From NCBI RefSeq assembly GCF_042432495.1, contig NZ_JBHLXC010000015.1, positions 120,300 through 184,299 on the forward strand: 64,000 nucleotides of DNA. The letters run 5' to 3'. Source of the stretch: Pseudochelatococcus lubricantis. Lineage in GTDB: Bacteria > Pseudomonadota > Alphaproteobacteria > Rhizobiales > Beijerinckiaceae. Shown here in pieces: positions 40,705 to 49,817 of the stretch. Position 1 is the stretch's first letter, and each line of letters starts with the position of its first letter. The notes under the pieces were generated by a model. The model made no database searches and was not told the DNA's origin. It was given only the letters and a program-made list of their open reading frames with translations. The translations under genes and the position numbers were made by a program.

Positions 40705-42138
40705 ATGGTTGATGCTGAAAGCGCCGGTGCCTGCTCCGGCAACGACATTGAACGCGAGCCTGCAATGAAGAAACGGGCCACGGTGGATGATTGCCGTGCC
40801 GTCCCGCATCCGTCACGGCAGAGGCCGTCGATGATCTCGCGGGCGCTCATCGCTGCCGCCTTCCTCGGCGTTTCCTCCACCGCCCACGCCGCAACCGGCG
40901 AGATCGATACCGGAACGACAGCCTGGCTGCTGACTGCGACGCTGTTCGTGTTGATGATGTGCCTGCCCGGGCTCGCCCTGTTCTACGGCGGCGTCGTGCG
41001 CGCCAAGAACGTGCTCTCGATCTTCGTGCAGATGTATGTTTCGGCGGGCGTCATCGGCGTTCTCTGGGTGATCTACGGCTACAGCCTGGTCGTGGACACG
41101 GCAGGCATGGTCGAGGGCGAGTATTCGTTCAACAGCTTCGTCGGCGGGCTGAACAAGGCGTTGCTCGCCGGTGTCGACCCGCAGGCGGCCGCCTCCGGCG
41201 TTCCCGAAGGCGTGCTGATCGTCTTCCTGATGGCCTTCGCCATCATCACCCCGGCGATCGTCGCCGGCGCGTTCGCCGAACGCATGAAGTTTTCCGCCTC
41301 CGTCCTCTTTCTGGCCCTGTGGTTCACCTTCTGCTACGCGCCGGTCGCGCACATGGTCTGGGGCGGGCCGGGCGCGCTGATGGTGAATTGGGGAGCGCTC
41401 GACTTCGCGGGCGGGACCGCCGTCCATATCAACTCGGGCGTCGCGGGGCTCGCGGCCTGCCTCGTGCTCGGCAAGCGCACGAACTATCCGAGGATCCCGA
41501 TGCCCCCTCATAATCTCGTGCTTACGCTGACGGGCGCCAGCATGCTCTGGGTGGGCTGGTTCGGCTTCAACATCGGTTCGGGGCTTGCCGTCAACGGCCA
41601 GGTCGGTCTCGTCATGCTGAACACACAGCTGGGGGCCTGTGCCGGCATCCTCGGCTGGGCGCTGATGGAGACGCTTACAAGAGGCAAGCCGAGCGCGCTC
41701 GGGGTTGCCTCCGGCGCGCTGGCGGGCCTCGTCGGCATCACGCCCGCCTGCGCCTTCGTCGGCGCCGGTGGCGCCATCGTCATCGGGCTTCTCACCAGCG
41801 TTGCCTGCTTCTATGCCATCACCGATCTCAAGCACCGTTTCGGCTATGACGACACCCTTGACGTGTTCGGACTGCACGGTGTCGGCGGCATCGTCGGCGC
41901 GATCCTGACCGGCTTGTTCGCGGCGCCGTCGCTGGGCGGCACCGTCGAGGGTCTCGACATCGGGCGGCAGTTGCTGGTGCAGACCGCAAGCGTCGTATTC
42001 ACCATCGTCTACTGCCTGGCCTTGAGCTGGGTCATCCTAAAATTGATCGATTGGGCAATCGGTCTCCGCGTCGTGCAGGAAGACGAGGAAGAGGGACTCG
42101 ACATCACGAGCCACCATGAAAGCGCTTATAACGCATAG
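40705..42138 (+). CDS. amtB: Ammonium transporter (AmtB type)
   Basis: 477 aa from ATG 40705 (AGGGGAAC upstream); an in-frame internal start near 40831 would leave only the signal-like segment SRALIAAAFLGVSSTAHA and eleven helices. The pore histidines are in GGTAVHINSG and FGLHGVGGIVGAILTGLF; the signature DFAGGTAVHINSGVAGL is intact. It imports ammonium, or possibly recaptures methylammonium and ammonium leaking during amine growth. It is downstream of the dmm operon by 148 bp, and glnK follows, reversing the usual glnK-amtB order. Confidence 0.94.
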   Translation: MVDAESAGACSGNDIEREPAMKKRATVDDCRAVPHPSRQRPSMISRALIAAAFLGVSSTAHAATGEIDTGTTAWLLTATLFVLMMCLPGLALFYGGVVRAKNVLSIFVQMYVSAGVIGVLWVIYGYSLVVDTAGMVEGEYSFNSFVGGLNKALLAGVDPQAAASGVPEGVLIVFLMAFAIITPAIVAGAFAERMKFSASVLFLALWFTFCYAPVAHMVWGGPGALMVNWGALDFAGGTAVHINSGVAGLAACLVLGKRTNYPRIPMPPHNLVLTLTGASMLWVGWFGFNIGSGLAVNGQVGLVMLNTQLGACAGILGWALMETLTRGKPSALGVASGALAGLVGITPACAFVGAGGAIVIGLLTSVACFYAITDLKHRFGYDDTLDVFGLHGVGGIVGAILTGLFAAPSLGGTVEGLDIGRQLLVQTASVVFTIVYCLALSWVILKLIDWAIGLRVVQEDEEEGLDITSHHESAYNA

Positions 42139-42205
42139 AGTTTTTCTCATTTTGTTTGAAGCAAGGAGCTGAAGAACTCTTGAGCCCGCGCGACGTTTGA
42201 ACGTT

Positions 42206-42275
42206 GAAAAAGCGAAGCTTTTTCTGCCACAGGCAAATGCTGGAGTGTTTCTGTCTTTGACAAAAGCACTCCAGC
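42206..42275. terminator. Two hairpins between amtB and glnK
   Basis: First hairpin (42206-42224): GAAAAAGC and GCTTTTTC pair perfectly around a GAA loop; it ends with TTTTT and could be a weak bidirectional terminator. Second (42239-42275): GCTGGAGTG and CACTCCAGC, perfect 9-bp arms, enclosing 19 bases. Together they probably separate amtB from glnK or set their expression ratio. Confidence 0.5.
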
Positions 42276-42333
42276 CAGATCGCCCCCGACTAAGCTAAGC
42301 GCGCCGTATCTCACAACTATTGGGGAACGCAAC

Positions 42334-42672
42334 ATGAAACTGATCACCGCCATCATACGACCATTCAAGATCGACGCTGTGCGAGAAGCTTTGACGGAGG
42401 CCGGCGTGACCGGCATCACCGTGACGGAGGTCAAGGGTTTCGGTCGCCAGAAAGGGCACACGGAAGTGTATCGGGGCGCCGAATATGTCGTGAACTTCCT
42501 GCCCAAGATCCGTCTGGAAACCGTGGTCGCCGACGAACTCGTGGATCAGGTGCTGGCGGCGATCCGGCACTCCGCCGGCACGGGCAAGGTCGGCGACGGC
42601 AAGCTCTTCGTCTGCGCCGTCGAGCAAGCCGTCCGCATACGTACAGGCGAAACCGGCGTCGACGCGCTCTGA
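42334..42672 (+). CDS. glnK: P-II nitrogen regulatory protein
   Basis: 112 aa, the normal P-II length. Tyr51 in RGAEYVVNFLPKIRLE is the conserved uridylylation site at the tip of the T-loop, and TGKVGDGKLFV is the B-loop. The start at ATG 42334 is preceded by GGGGAACGCAAC. P-II proteins of this type bind ATP/ADP and 2-oxoglutarate and close AmtB by T-loop insertion. It lies 195 bp after amtB, behind two hairpins, so it may have its own promoter. It may coordinate ammonium released by amine breakdown. Confidence 0.96.
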   Translation: MKLITAIIRPFKIDAVREALTEAGVTGITVTEVKGFGRQKGHTEVYRGAEYVVNFLPKIRLETVVADELVDQVLAAIRHSAGTGKVGDGKLFVCAVEQAVRIRTGETGVDAL

Positions 42673-42921
42673 ACCAAGCGGAAGTCCATATCCCGCGGCG
42701 TCCATCTCTGCCTCAACGTGGTCGGGCGTCCGGGAGAAGCCGCGCTGATCCGGGCGATCGAACCGCAGGTCGGGCTCAAGATCATGCAGGCGCTCCGGGG
42801 CAGGACGCCGTTCTGTGCCGGACGGACCGCGCAGGTGCTCTCCGAACCCTGCCTCGCCGACCGCAGACGAGGCAGGGACAAGGGTACCGCCGATGCCCAG
42901 CGGATCGGGGCACCCGGAGGA

Positions 42922-43419
42922 TCAATCGAGCGGACCGCCGATCAGATCGATGTGATTGGCGGCGCACAGCGTAGCAAATGCGACGATCTGTTCGTCGGAC
43001 AGCGCCGTGACCGGCGGCAGTCCCGCAGTCGTCGCGGGGCGGCTCGCCCGCGCCACGAGCGTCTCGAAATCGTGCCCCCGGCAGATCGTCAGGCAGCGCG
43101 CGCCCGACAGGCTCTCGACGCGGAAGCTGTGGGGCACGCCCTTGGGGGCGATCGCGATGTCGCCGGCGCGCAGGATACTATCCTCCCCCGCGATCCGGAC
43201 GCGCATGGTGCCTTCCAGGACATGGAAGATCTCGTCCTCGTTGTGGTGGATGTGGAGCGGCGGGCTTTCGCCATAAGGCATGAAGTGATCGATGATGCTG
43301 ATGCCGTCGTCGCCATCGGCCGCCGACAGGCGGATGGTGATGCGGGTGTTGAGGAACCAGGCGGAGTAGTCCGCACCGGTCGTGTTGTCCAAGCGCGTGT
43401 TGTTCCTGATGAGTTGCAT
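42922..43419 (-). CDS. Cupin-domain protein
   Basis: 165 aa from ATG 43419. A single cupin_2 fold with metal-type histidines: ESPPLHIHHNEDEIFHVLEGTMRVRIAG, then AGDIAIAPKGVPHSFRV. The C-terminal ~40 residues (TTAGLPPVTALSDEQIVAFATLCAANHIDLIGGPL) match a tail common in cupins next to regulators. It lies downstream of and co-directional with the BTAD regulator gene (165 bp gap), so it is probably its partner or target. Enzyme activity is unknown. Confidence 0.85.
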   Translation of the reverse strand: MQLIRNNTRLDNTTGADYSAWFLNTRITIRLSAADGDDGISIIDHFMPYGESPPLHIHHNEDEIFHVLEGTMRVRIAGEDSILRAGDIAIAPKGVPHSFRVESLSGARCLTICRGHDFETLVARASRPATTAGLPPVTALSDEQIVAFATLCAANHIDLIGGPLD

Positions 43420-43583
43420 GGTGGCTGTCCCTGTCGTGAGCCGGCGCCGGGCCGGGAGGTGGAGCCCGACCGACATCCGGCGGCCGTGGCATGGGCTCCT
43501 TCTCGCCGATGGCCGTCAGCGCGGCGCGAGACCGGCGTCACTGTGGCGTCTCACGACCGTTAAAAATGCAGCGATGCGCAATT

Positions 43584-45596
43584 TCACGCCGGCTGATCAT
43601 CCGGCGGGGGCAGCCCGATCAGGGCAAGTGCACGGGTGGCCCGGGCGCGCCCGCCGGCGGGCAGCGCCCTTGCGATCATCGGCCAGATGGTCGCCGGCTG
43701 GAGGCCGGGCGTCGCCCCGCCGGAACCGGAGAGCAAGTCTCGCGCCTCGTCGCAGCGGCCCGTCTCCGCCAGCACGAGCGCCAGAACCATCAACGCCCAC
43801 GCTTCGCCCCGCTTGACCGCCAGCGCCTCGCGCGCGCCGCGCTCGGCCTCCTCCAGGCGATTCATGAAGTAGCAGCTGGCCGCTCTCGCGGTCAGGAACA
43901 TCGGCAGCAAGGGATCGCGGGGGGATAGCCTCAGCGCCATGTCCGCGGCCTCCAGCGCCAGGGCCGGTTCGCCGGCGGCATGATGGGAGAGCGCGAGACA
44001 ATAATGCACGTGGGCGTAGGACGGATGGCGGTCGCGCGCGCGGCTCAGCAGGTCGAGCCCGCCGCCGATATCCCCGGCAAGAACGCGAAGCCGCCCGAGC
44101 ATCACCAGGACGAAAGGCGACGACGGATCAAGCTCGAACGCCCGGCTGGCGTGGGCGATACCACGGGTCACGCCGGCCTGGGTATCCAGCTCCATCAGCA
44201 GCGCGATGCGCAGAACAGCCGCATAGGCGAGCCCCGCATGGGGCAAGGCAAATTCCGGTGCCAGCGCGCTGGCACGGGAAAAGCAGGCCTCCGCACGGGC
44301 GATCTCGCCTGCTTCGAAGTGATAGGCATGCCACATCCCGCGATGGAACAGTTCCCAGACGCCGAGATCGGCCGGCGGCCCGCTCGCCGCGCGCTCCCGT
44401 TCGGCCAGCCGGATTTCCGCGTCGAGGCCGGTCGTGAGTTCCGCCACGATCCGATCCCGCAGGACGAAGAAATCGTCCATCACCCCTTCGTGGCGCACCG
44501 CCCACAGGTGGCGGCCGGACACCTCGTCCACCAGCCCGGCGGAAAGACTGACCTTGCCGGCACCAACCCTCAGGGTGCCGGTCACGACGTAGCGCACCCC
44601 GAGATCGCGTGCCGCCTCGGCGGGTAGCGTGAACCGCAGGCTCGACGGGCGCGCGATCACCAGAAAGTCGCGGTGGCGGGTCAGTTCCGTGGTGATGTCG
44701 TCGGCGATGCCTTCAGCGAGAAAGCGCTGATCCGGATCGCCCTCGTCATGGACGAAAGGCAGGACGGCGACGGACAGCCGAAACTCCCACGCGGGCCTTG
44801 CCGCTCCCGAAGGCCGCGCCGCCGGCACCGGCGCGGCGCTCCCGCCGCGCGGGGCAGACGATGACGGGATGCTTCCGTCACCCGACAGCTCCCTCGCCAG
44901 CGCCAGCGTCCCCTCCGAGGGCGTGACGCCCAGCTCCACCTTCAGGATCTCGCAACATGCGCGAAACTGGGTGAGCGCCGCCGCGCGGTCGCCGGCGGCG
45001 GCATGGAGCCGCATGAGGAGCCGGTGACTGCGCTCGCGGCAGGGGTCGAGGGTGAGCAGCAGCGATGCGGCCGCCAGCGCCTCAGCCTTTTCTCCTCGCT
45101 CCGACGCGGCCTGGCTGGCGAGCGCAAGCGCACGCTGCGCCAGCGTGCGGTGGCGCGCCCGTTCAAAAACCAGCCAGTCGTGTATCTCCGACCCCGGTGC
45201 TTCTATCCCGTCGAGGAAGGGCGACGACAGGGCCATAGCCGTGTCGACATCCACCGGCGCAAGCGCCGCCTCGGCGAGTTGGGCGATATCGGTGGGCAGG
45301 TGCGCAAGCGCCACGACGTCGCCATCCGTCGAGACACCGATACCGATCGCCCGCAGCCGGGACAAGGCGTTGCGCAGGCTGCCGCGCGCCTGTTCCTCGC
45401 CCCGGTCCGGCCAGAGCTGCTCGGCTATCTGCCCGCGCCGGCGACCGCGCGTCGTCGATGTCGCCAGATAGCCCGCGAGTAGCGCAAGCTTTTCGGTCAG
45501 CGGCACGCCCTCATCCGCGGCCGTACGAATGCGCGCGTTTCCCAAAAGCAGCAACACCGGCATCGTCGATCCGCTGTCGTCACGGGCGTTTTGCAT
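43584..45596 (-). CDS. BTAD/SARP-like transcriptional activator with TPR region
   Basis: About 670 aa from ATG 45596 (GTG at 45605 also in frame). The N-terminus is a winged helix (LTEKLALLAGYLATSTTRGRRRGQIAEQLWPDRGEEQARGSLRNALSRLRA), followed by a BTAD domain (residues ~100-240, ASLLLTLDPCRERSHRLLMRLHAAAGDRAAALTQFRACCEILKVELGVTPSEGT). A CadC/TolB-like segment (LSVAVLPFVHDEGDPDQRFLAEGIADDITTELTRHRDFLVIARPSS) follows, then TPR repeats to the end. Such proteins regulate neighbouring genes; the adjacent cupin gene is the nearest candidate. The signal sensed is unknown. Confidence 0.85.
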   Translation of the reverse strand: MQNARDDSGSTMPVLLLLGNARIRTAADEGVPLTEKLALLAGYLATSTTRGRRRGQIAEQLWPDRGEEQARGSLRNALSRLRAIGIGVSTDGDVVALAHLPTDIAQLAEAALAPVDVDTAMALSSPFLDGIEAPGSEIHDWLVFERARHRTLAQRALALASQAASERGEKAEALAAASLLLTLDPCRERSHRLLMRLHAAAGDRAAALTQFRACCEILKVELGVTPSEGTLALARELSGDGSIPSSSAPRGGSAAPVPAARPSGAARPAWEFRLSVAVLPFVHDEGDPDQRFLAEGIADDITTELTRHRDFLVIARPSSLRFTLPAEAARDLGVRYVVTGTLRVGAGKVSLSAGLVDEVSGRHLWAVRHEGVMDDFFVLRDRIVAELTTGLDAEIRLAERERAASGPPADLGVWELFHRGMWHAYHFEAGEIARAEACFSRASALAPEFALPHAGLAYAAVLRIALLMELDTQAGVTRGIAHASRAFELDPSSPFVLVMLGRLRVLAGDIGGGLDLLSRARDRHPSYAHVHYCLALSHHAAGEPALALEAADMALRLSPRDPLLPMFLTARAASCYFMNRLEEAERGAREALAVKRGEAWALMVLALVLAETGRCDEARDLLSGSGGATPGLQPATIWPMIARALPAGGRARATRALALIGLPPPDDQPA

Positions 45597-45741
45597 GGTT
45601 CCCACCCCGGGTTTCCTCCCCGCTCACCATACCGACGAGCGGCCCTCCGCGAGAACCCGGTCGTGCGGTGGAAGGCTCACGGTTGAGTCTCACTGCGAAC
45701 ACCGCGACTGCAGACCCGGATGCGGGCGGAAGAGCGGGCGA

Positions 45742-46341
45742 TCATGCGAAAGCGGATGTCAGCATTTCCATAGGCTGCCAGCCGTGTGTCGGCTTGCGGT
45801 GTTCGATACCGAACGCAAACCAGCAGCCGCCACCTCCCGGCCCCTGATCGAAACGACGATCTATTCTGTTACCCGACAAGGCACAGAACAGAAGCGTGCC
45901 GACGCCGCCATGCCCGACGAACAGCACATCGCCGTCCGTGCCGCCCCTCAGGCAGGTATCGACCTCATCAACAATCCGCTTTTGCGCGTCTTCGGCGGCT
46001 TCCCATCCACGAACACTTCGGGACGGGTTCGCAAAGAACTCGTCTGCCACTTTCTCGAACTCGTGAGGCGGCAGGAAGCCGGTTGCGCTACGATCGTTCT
46101 CGTGCATCCGGGGGCGCACCTCCACCTCGACTCCCAAAGCCCGAGCCAGGGGGCAGGCTGTTTCCAGCGCCTTGGTTTCATCGCTGCTGATCACGCGCCT
46201 CGTTTCCGAAAGCAAGCCCGGGCGCGATGCCAGAGCCGAGACACGGGCACGTCCAACGTCGCTCAGGGACCAGCGGGGAACCTCCCTGGCGGGATCGATC
46301 AAGACCTGCGGATGGGTAAGGTACCGGGCAATTCGAGACAT
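45742..46341 (-). CDS. Histidine-phosphatase-like protein with altered first motif
   Basis: 199 aa from ATG 46341; an open frame extends upstream without family similarity. The second half shows phosphatase-superfamily features: VISSDETKALETACPLARALG and the terminal VLFVGHGGVGTLLF, the second catalytic-His region. The usual N-terminal RHG is replaced by RYLTHPQV, where His of 'THPQ' may take its place as in some alphaproteobacterial members. It is the last gene of the leftward sulfatase-FGE gene set, 275 bp from the FGE gene, so membership of that operon is uncertain. The substrate is unknown. Confidence 0.75.
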   Translation of the reverse strand: MSRIARYLTHPQVLIDPAREVPRWSLSDVGRARVSALASRPGLLSETRRVISSDETKALETACPLARALGVEVEVRPRMHENDRSATGFLPPHEFEKVADEFFANPSRSVRGWEAAEDAQKRIVDEVDTCLRGGTDGDVLFVGHGGVGTLLFCALSGNRIDRRFDQGPGGGGCWFAFGIEHRKPTHGWQPMEMLTSAFA

Positions 46342-46616
46342 GGCTGACCACCGACGAACGATACCGGCTGCCGAGACATTCCAAGGCAGTCGGCCGAGGG
46401 CCGCTTTATCCTGAAACACCCCCCTTCGCAACGCTATTCCATACCTCGCCCATAGAGGCCGCTGCGGGAAGCTGAGCAACGGGAATGCTTGGATTTCCTG
46501 CTCAACGACAGCGCCATGCCGCAGGCGACGTGATGCGCATGGGGAGACGACCGCGCCGAAACCATGGTCCGGCACTCAAGGCAAAAGCCGCCGGCGAGGA
46601 CCCGTCCCGGATGGGC

Positions 46617-47606
46617 TCAATCCGTCAGCGGCACGCGGCGCACACAGCGAAAGCCGACATGGCTCGTAGACGTGTCAACGGGTTCGGCATGGCGGGCGGC
46701 AGGCCGGTAACGGCGGCAATAATTGGGCGCACATAGATGCGAACCGCCCTTCAGCACTTTGCGAGGAATGAGGATTTGCGGCTGGGCGGGATCGTAGCTC
46801 GCTTCTTCCGGCCCGCCGCGCGGATTGACGGGTATGCAGCAGGCTTTCGGCGCGTCCTCCGGATGGTGCGTCGACCAGAAATCCGCCGTCCATTCCCAGA
46901 CATTGCCGATCATATCGTGGAGCCCGTAACCGTTTGGCGGAAACGTCTTCACCGGCGAGGTGCGTTCGTAGCCGTCGAGCGCGAGGTTCTCGAACGGGAA
47001 CTGTCCCTGCCATGTATTGGCCATCTGCCGGCCGCCGGGACAGAGTTCAGCGCCCCATGCGAACTCGGCGTCATCGAGCCCACCGCGCGCGGCGTACTCC
47101 CATTCGGCCTCGGTCGCGAGTTCCTTACCCGCCCACGCGGCATAGGCGACAGCGTCATGATAGGCGACGTGCACAACCGGATGATCGTCCAACCCCTTGA
47201 TGGAACTGCCCGGCCCATACGGCCGGCGCCAGTTGGCGCGGAAACGGAACTGCCACCACTGGCTCCAGTCGCGCAGATCGACCGGATGATCGGGCGGGCT
47301 GAACACCAGCGAGCCCGCCTTCAGCATTTCGGGCAGCGCGCCGGGATAATCTTTTGGGTCCGGAGCTTTCTCGGCGAAGGTGACATGGCCTGTCGCCTCG
47401 ACGAAAGCGCGGAACTGGCGATTGGTGACCGGCGTCACGTCGATGAAAAATCCCTCGACGGTGACCCGGTGCGTGGGCTTCTCCTCCGCGTAATGATCGT
47501 CAGACCCCATGCGGAAGGTGCCGCCAGCGATCCAGGCCATCTCGCCGAGCAGAGCCGGATCGGCTGGCGCGTTGCGATTGCGCGGCTTCGCGAGAGGCTT
47601 TCTCAT
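46617..47606 (-). CDS. Formylglycine-generating enzyme (sulfatase-modifying, SUMF1 type)
   Basis: 329 aa. FGE-sulfatase fold: MAWIAGGTFRMGSDDHYAEEKPTHRVTVEGFFIDVTPVTNRQF, then WEYAARGG and GNVWEWTADFW. The copper-binding, redox-active Cys pair is C292 and C297 in CAPNYCRRYRPAAR, the hallmark of catalytic members; the end HVGFRCVRR is typical. It oxidises the Cys in CxAxR of sulfatases to formylglycine. The cognate sulfatase with that motif is three genes upstream in the same operon (49818-51383). There is no clear signal peptide, so modification occurs in the cytoplasm before export. Confidence 0.95.
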   Translation of the reverse strand: MRKPLAKPRNRNAPADPALLGEMAWIAGGTFRMGSDDHYAEEKPTHRVTVEGFFIDVTPVTNRQFRAFVEATGHVTFAEKAPDPKDYPGALPEMLKAGSLVFSPPDHPVDLRDWSQWWQFRFRANWRRPYGPGSSIKGLDDHPVVHVAYHDAVAYAAWAGKELATEAEWEYAARGGLDDAEFAWGAELCPGGRQMANTWQGQFPFENLALDGYERTSPVKTFPPNGYGLHDMIGNVWEWTADFWSTHHPEDAPKACCIPVNPRGGPEEASYDPAQPQILIPRKVLKGGSHLCAPNYCRRYRPAARHAEPVDTSTSHVGFRCVRRVPLTD

Positions 47607-47626
47607 GCCCGACGGCTCCTCGTCCC

Positions 47627-48646
47627 TTATTGCCCGGTCGCCAGCGGCAGCGCCACCGTGACGATGCCGGCGGTGCCCTCCATGCGGTTCCTGGTGTTGA
47701 ACTCGCGGAACACCTTGAGGCGCGTTGAGACCGGAACTTCGCCAACCGTGAAGTTGTAGCCGACCGAGCCGCCCACCGCCGTCACCCGCCCCTTGTAGGA
47801 ACCAAGCCGCGCGCCGCGCCCACCATCACCTGTCAACTGCTCGTAGTGATAGCCGACGACGCCGATGGAAAAATCCTTGCTCAGAAACTGGGTGACGGCC
47901 CACTCGATATGGAATTCGGTGCCGGTGCGATAGTCGGTCTTGGGGTTTTCGCCATTGAAAGTGAACCCCGCCGCGACCGAAAGATCGAGCCCCTTTTCGG
48001 GATCGAGCCACGTCACCGCAGCCGAAATGTCGCCAGCCCAGCGATGAAAGGCGAGGTTGGCCAGTTGCCCGTCGCGGTAATCGCCCACGGGCACGTTCAG
48101 CATGCCGGCGATGTTCCAGTGGAACTTGCCGGCATGCCAGCCGAGCGAGGCCGTCGCCACCGGGTCGCCGAACACGGTCGCCTTATCCCGCAGCGAGCGA
48201 TAGGCGTCGATGCCCAGACGGGGCGCATCGACATCAAGCCCGGCCGTCACGCCGGTCCGCCCGAAAGGCAGGATGGCGCCGATCGCGACGTTTCCGCCAA
48301 GCACTTCATGGGGCAGGACCCAGGTACCGCTCAGCAGGTTGGTGCGGGCCTGGGCCTTGACGTCGGACACCACGCGCCCGCCAGCGGGAAACGATTTGCC
48401 GGCACTCAGGTCGCCGTCATAGAAATAGAAATCGTTCTGGACATAGAAGCCCGGAGGAGGCAGGAAACCCGCCATCGGCCCCCGGCTGCCGAGCAGATAC
48501 ATGCCCACCCCGTTTTCCGCCGCGCGAACGGGGGCCGGGCCGCAAACGGCGAACAGGGCGGCCGCACCGACGCACGGCACGGCAATACGCGACAGCCTCA
48601 CCTTGATTCTGCGATATCGGTCGTGCGGCACGTCATCCTCGCCCAT
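47627..48646 (-). CDS. Outer-membrane channel protein (phenol-degradation MetA-pathway family)
   Basis: 339 aa with a signal sequence after a basic start (IAVPCVGAAALFAVCGPAPVRA). The mature part is rich in alternating, aromatic-capped beta strands and Gly: GFYVQNDFYFYDGDLSAG, HWNIAGMLNVPVGDY, YNFTVGEVPVSTRLKVFREFNTRNRMEGTAGIVTVALPLA. This matches the Phenol_MetA_deg/SphA-type transporter family of outer-membrane proteins. It lies 20 bp from the FGE gene and 58 bp from the HAD gene, so it is inside the sulfatase operon and probably admits the sulfated substrate. Confidence 0.82.
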   Translation of the reverse strand: MGEDDVPHDRYRRIKVRLSRIAVPCVGAAALFAVCGPAPVRAAENGVGMYLLGSRGPMAGFLPPPGFYVQNDFYFYDGDLSAGKSFPAGGRVVSDVKAQARTNLLSGTWVLPHEVLGGNVAIGAILPFGRTGVTAGLDVDAPRLGIDAYRSLRDKATVFGDPVATASLGWHAGKFHWNIAGMLNVPVGDYRDGQLANLAFHRWAGDISAAVTWLDPEKGLDLSVAAGFTFNGENPKTDYRTGTEFHIEWAVTQFLSKDFSIGVVGYHYEQLTGDGGRGARLGSYKGRVTAVGGSVGYNFTVGEVPVSTRLKVFREFNTRNRMEGTAGIVTVALPLATGQ

Positions 48647-48704
48647 GCGTATATCTCGCGGTTGTTACGGGATCGTAGCAGATTGATGCCTGAAATCAGG
48701 CCGA

Positions 48705-49730
48705 TTACTCGAATGAAAAGACAGTCTTCCAGTCGTTCTTCATGTCCACGACCTGCCAGTCGCGCTTCCCCGCCTCGTCCAGCGCCTTGTCGAGCCTGCC
48801 GACGTGCGATGCACGATCGTAGGCCCACTCCCTTTCCGCATCGGTATGATGGACGATCAGGGCAAGGCGTTCCCCCTCCCCCAGCGTCGCCCATTGCAGC
48901 ATCTGCAGGTCGCCGTCGGAGTTGCCAGCTGCGAAGATCGGCCGGCGGCCGATGAAGCGGTTGATGCCGACAGGCTTGCCGGGACCGTCGTCCACGAACT
49001 CGACCTCCGGCAGCTTCTCGATCACGGGCTTGTCGCCGTCTATCCTGAATGCCGTCTTGCCGCTCGACCCGATGATCTGCTCCGGTGGAATACCGTAGAC
49101 GTCCAGCATCCACGGGCGCATGAAGTCGATGCCGCCGCCGGATACGACATAGGTCTTGAAGCCGTTGGCGCGCAGATAGGCCAGCAGTTCGAGCATCGGC
49201 TGAAACACGAGATCGGTATATGGGCGGTCGAAGCGCGGATGCCGCGCGCTGGCCAGCCACGCGCGCACCTGCGCATCGAACGCCTCGACAGTCAGGCCGG
49301 CGTGGGTGAGCCCCAGGATCTGCGCCAGCCCTTTTTCGCCGAGCGCGGCGAGGTTTTCCGGATCGCCGGAAAGCACGCTTTTGTAAGGTTCTTTTTCCGC
49401 CAGCGCCGGATCGGCCTTTGCCTGCTCCCGTATGCGGTCGAGCGCGAATGCGAGCTGGAAGTAGAACGGCTGCTCGGACCACAGGGTGCCGTCGTTGTCG
49501 AACGTCGCAATCCGATCCTCAGGAGCGACGAAGTGCGGGCTTCCCTCCTCCGCGACACGTTCGACGAAAGATACGATGGCGCTTTTGACCGCACCGGCAT
49601 TCCACGATGGAAGCGGATCGGTCCCGGCCGCAGCGACTTGCGGGGCGGTGGCGATGCCGAGCAAGAGCGCCGTCCTGGCAAGACCGGACAACAACAGGCG
49701 GCGGGAAGGAAAAGCAAACCGGTCCGGCAT
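48705..49730 (-). CDS. Exported HAD-family phosphatase
   Basis: 341 aa. The N-terminus has FPSRRLLLSGLARTALLLGIATAPQVAAA, a twin-arginine-like signal. HAD motif I is FDNDGTLW (D78, D80), motif II in TYVVSGGGIDFM, and motif IV around IFAAGNSDGDLQML. The combination resembles phosphoserine-phosphatase-type HADs. In the sulfatase operon it is 87 bp downstream of the sulfatase. Together they suggest periplasmic removal of both sulfate and phosphate, possibly to recover P and S from extracytoplasmic compounds; the natural substrate is unknown. Confidence 0.88.
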   Translation of the reverse strand: MPDRFAFPSRRLLLSGLARTALLLGIATAPQVAAAGTDPLPSWNAGAVKSAIVSFVERVAEEGSPHFVAPEDRIATFDNDGTLWSEQPFYFQLAFALDRIREQAKADPALAEKEPYKSVLSGDPENLAALGEKGLAQILGLTHAGLTVEAFDAQVRAWLASARHPRFDRPYTDLVFQPMLELLAYLRANGFKTYVVSGGGIDFMRPWMLDVYGIPPEQIIGSSGKTAFRIDGDKPVIEKLPEVEFVDDGPGKPVGINRFIGRRPIFAAGNSDGDLQMLQWATLGEGERLALIVHHTDAEREWAYDRASHVGRLDKALDEAGKRDWQVVDMKNDWKTVFSFE

Positions 49731-49817
49731 GACGCCTCCCTCATAAAAGCTGCGGACACGAACAGGGCATATGACACGGCGGGGGCGCAGAAGCGCCGCC
49801 CGCCGCGACGGAGACGA

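Noticed and set aside
42922..45596. Biosynthetic gene cluster suggested by the SARP/BTAD regulator
   Set aside because: Only a cupin gene accompanies it; no biosynthetic enzymes occur nearby, so a SARP-controlled metabolite cluster is not supported.
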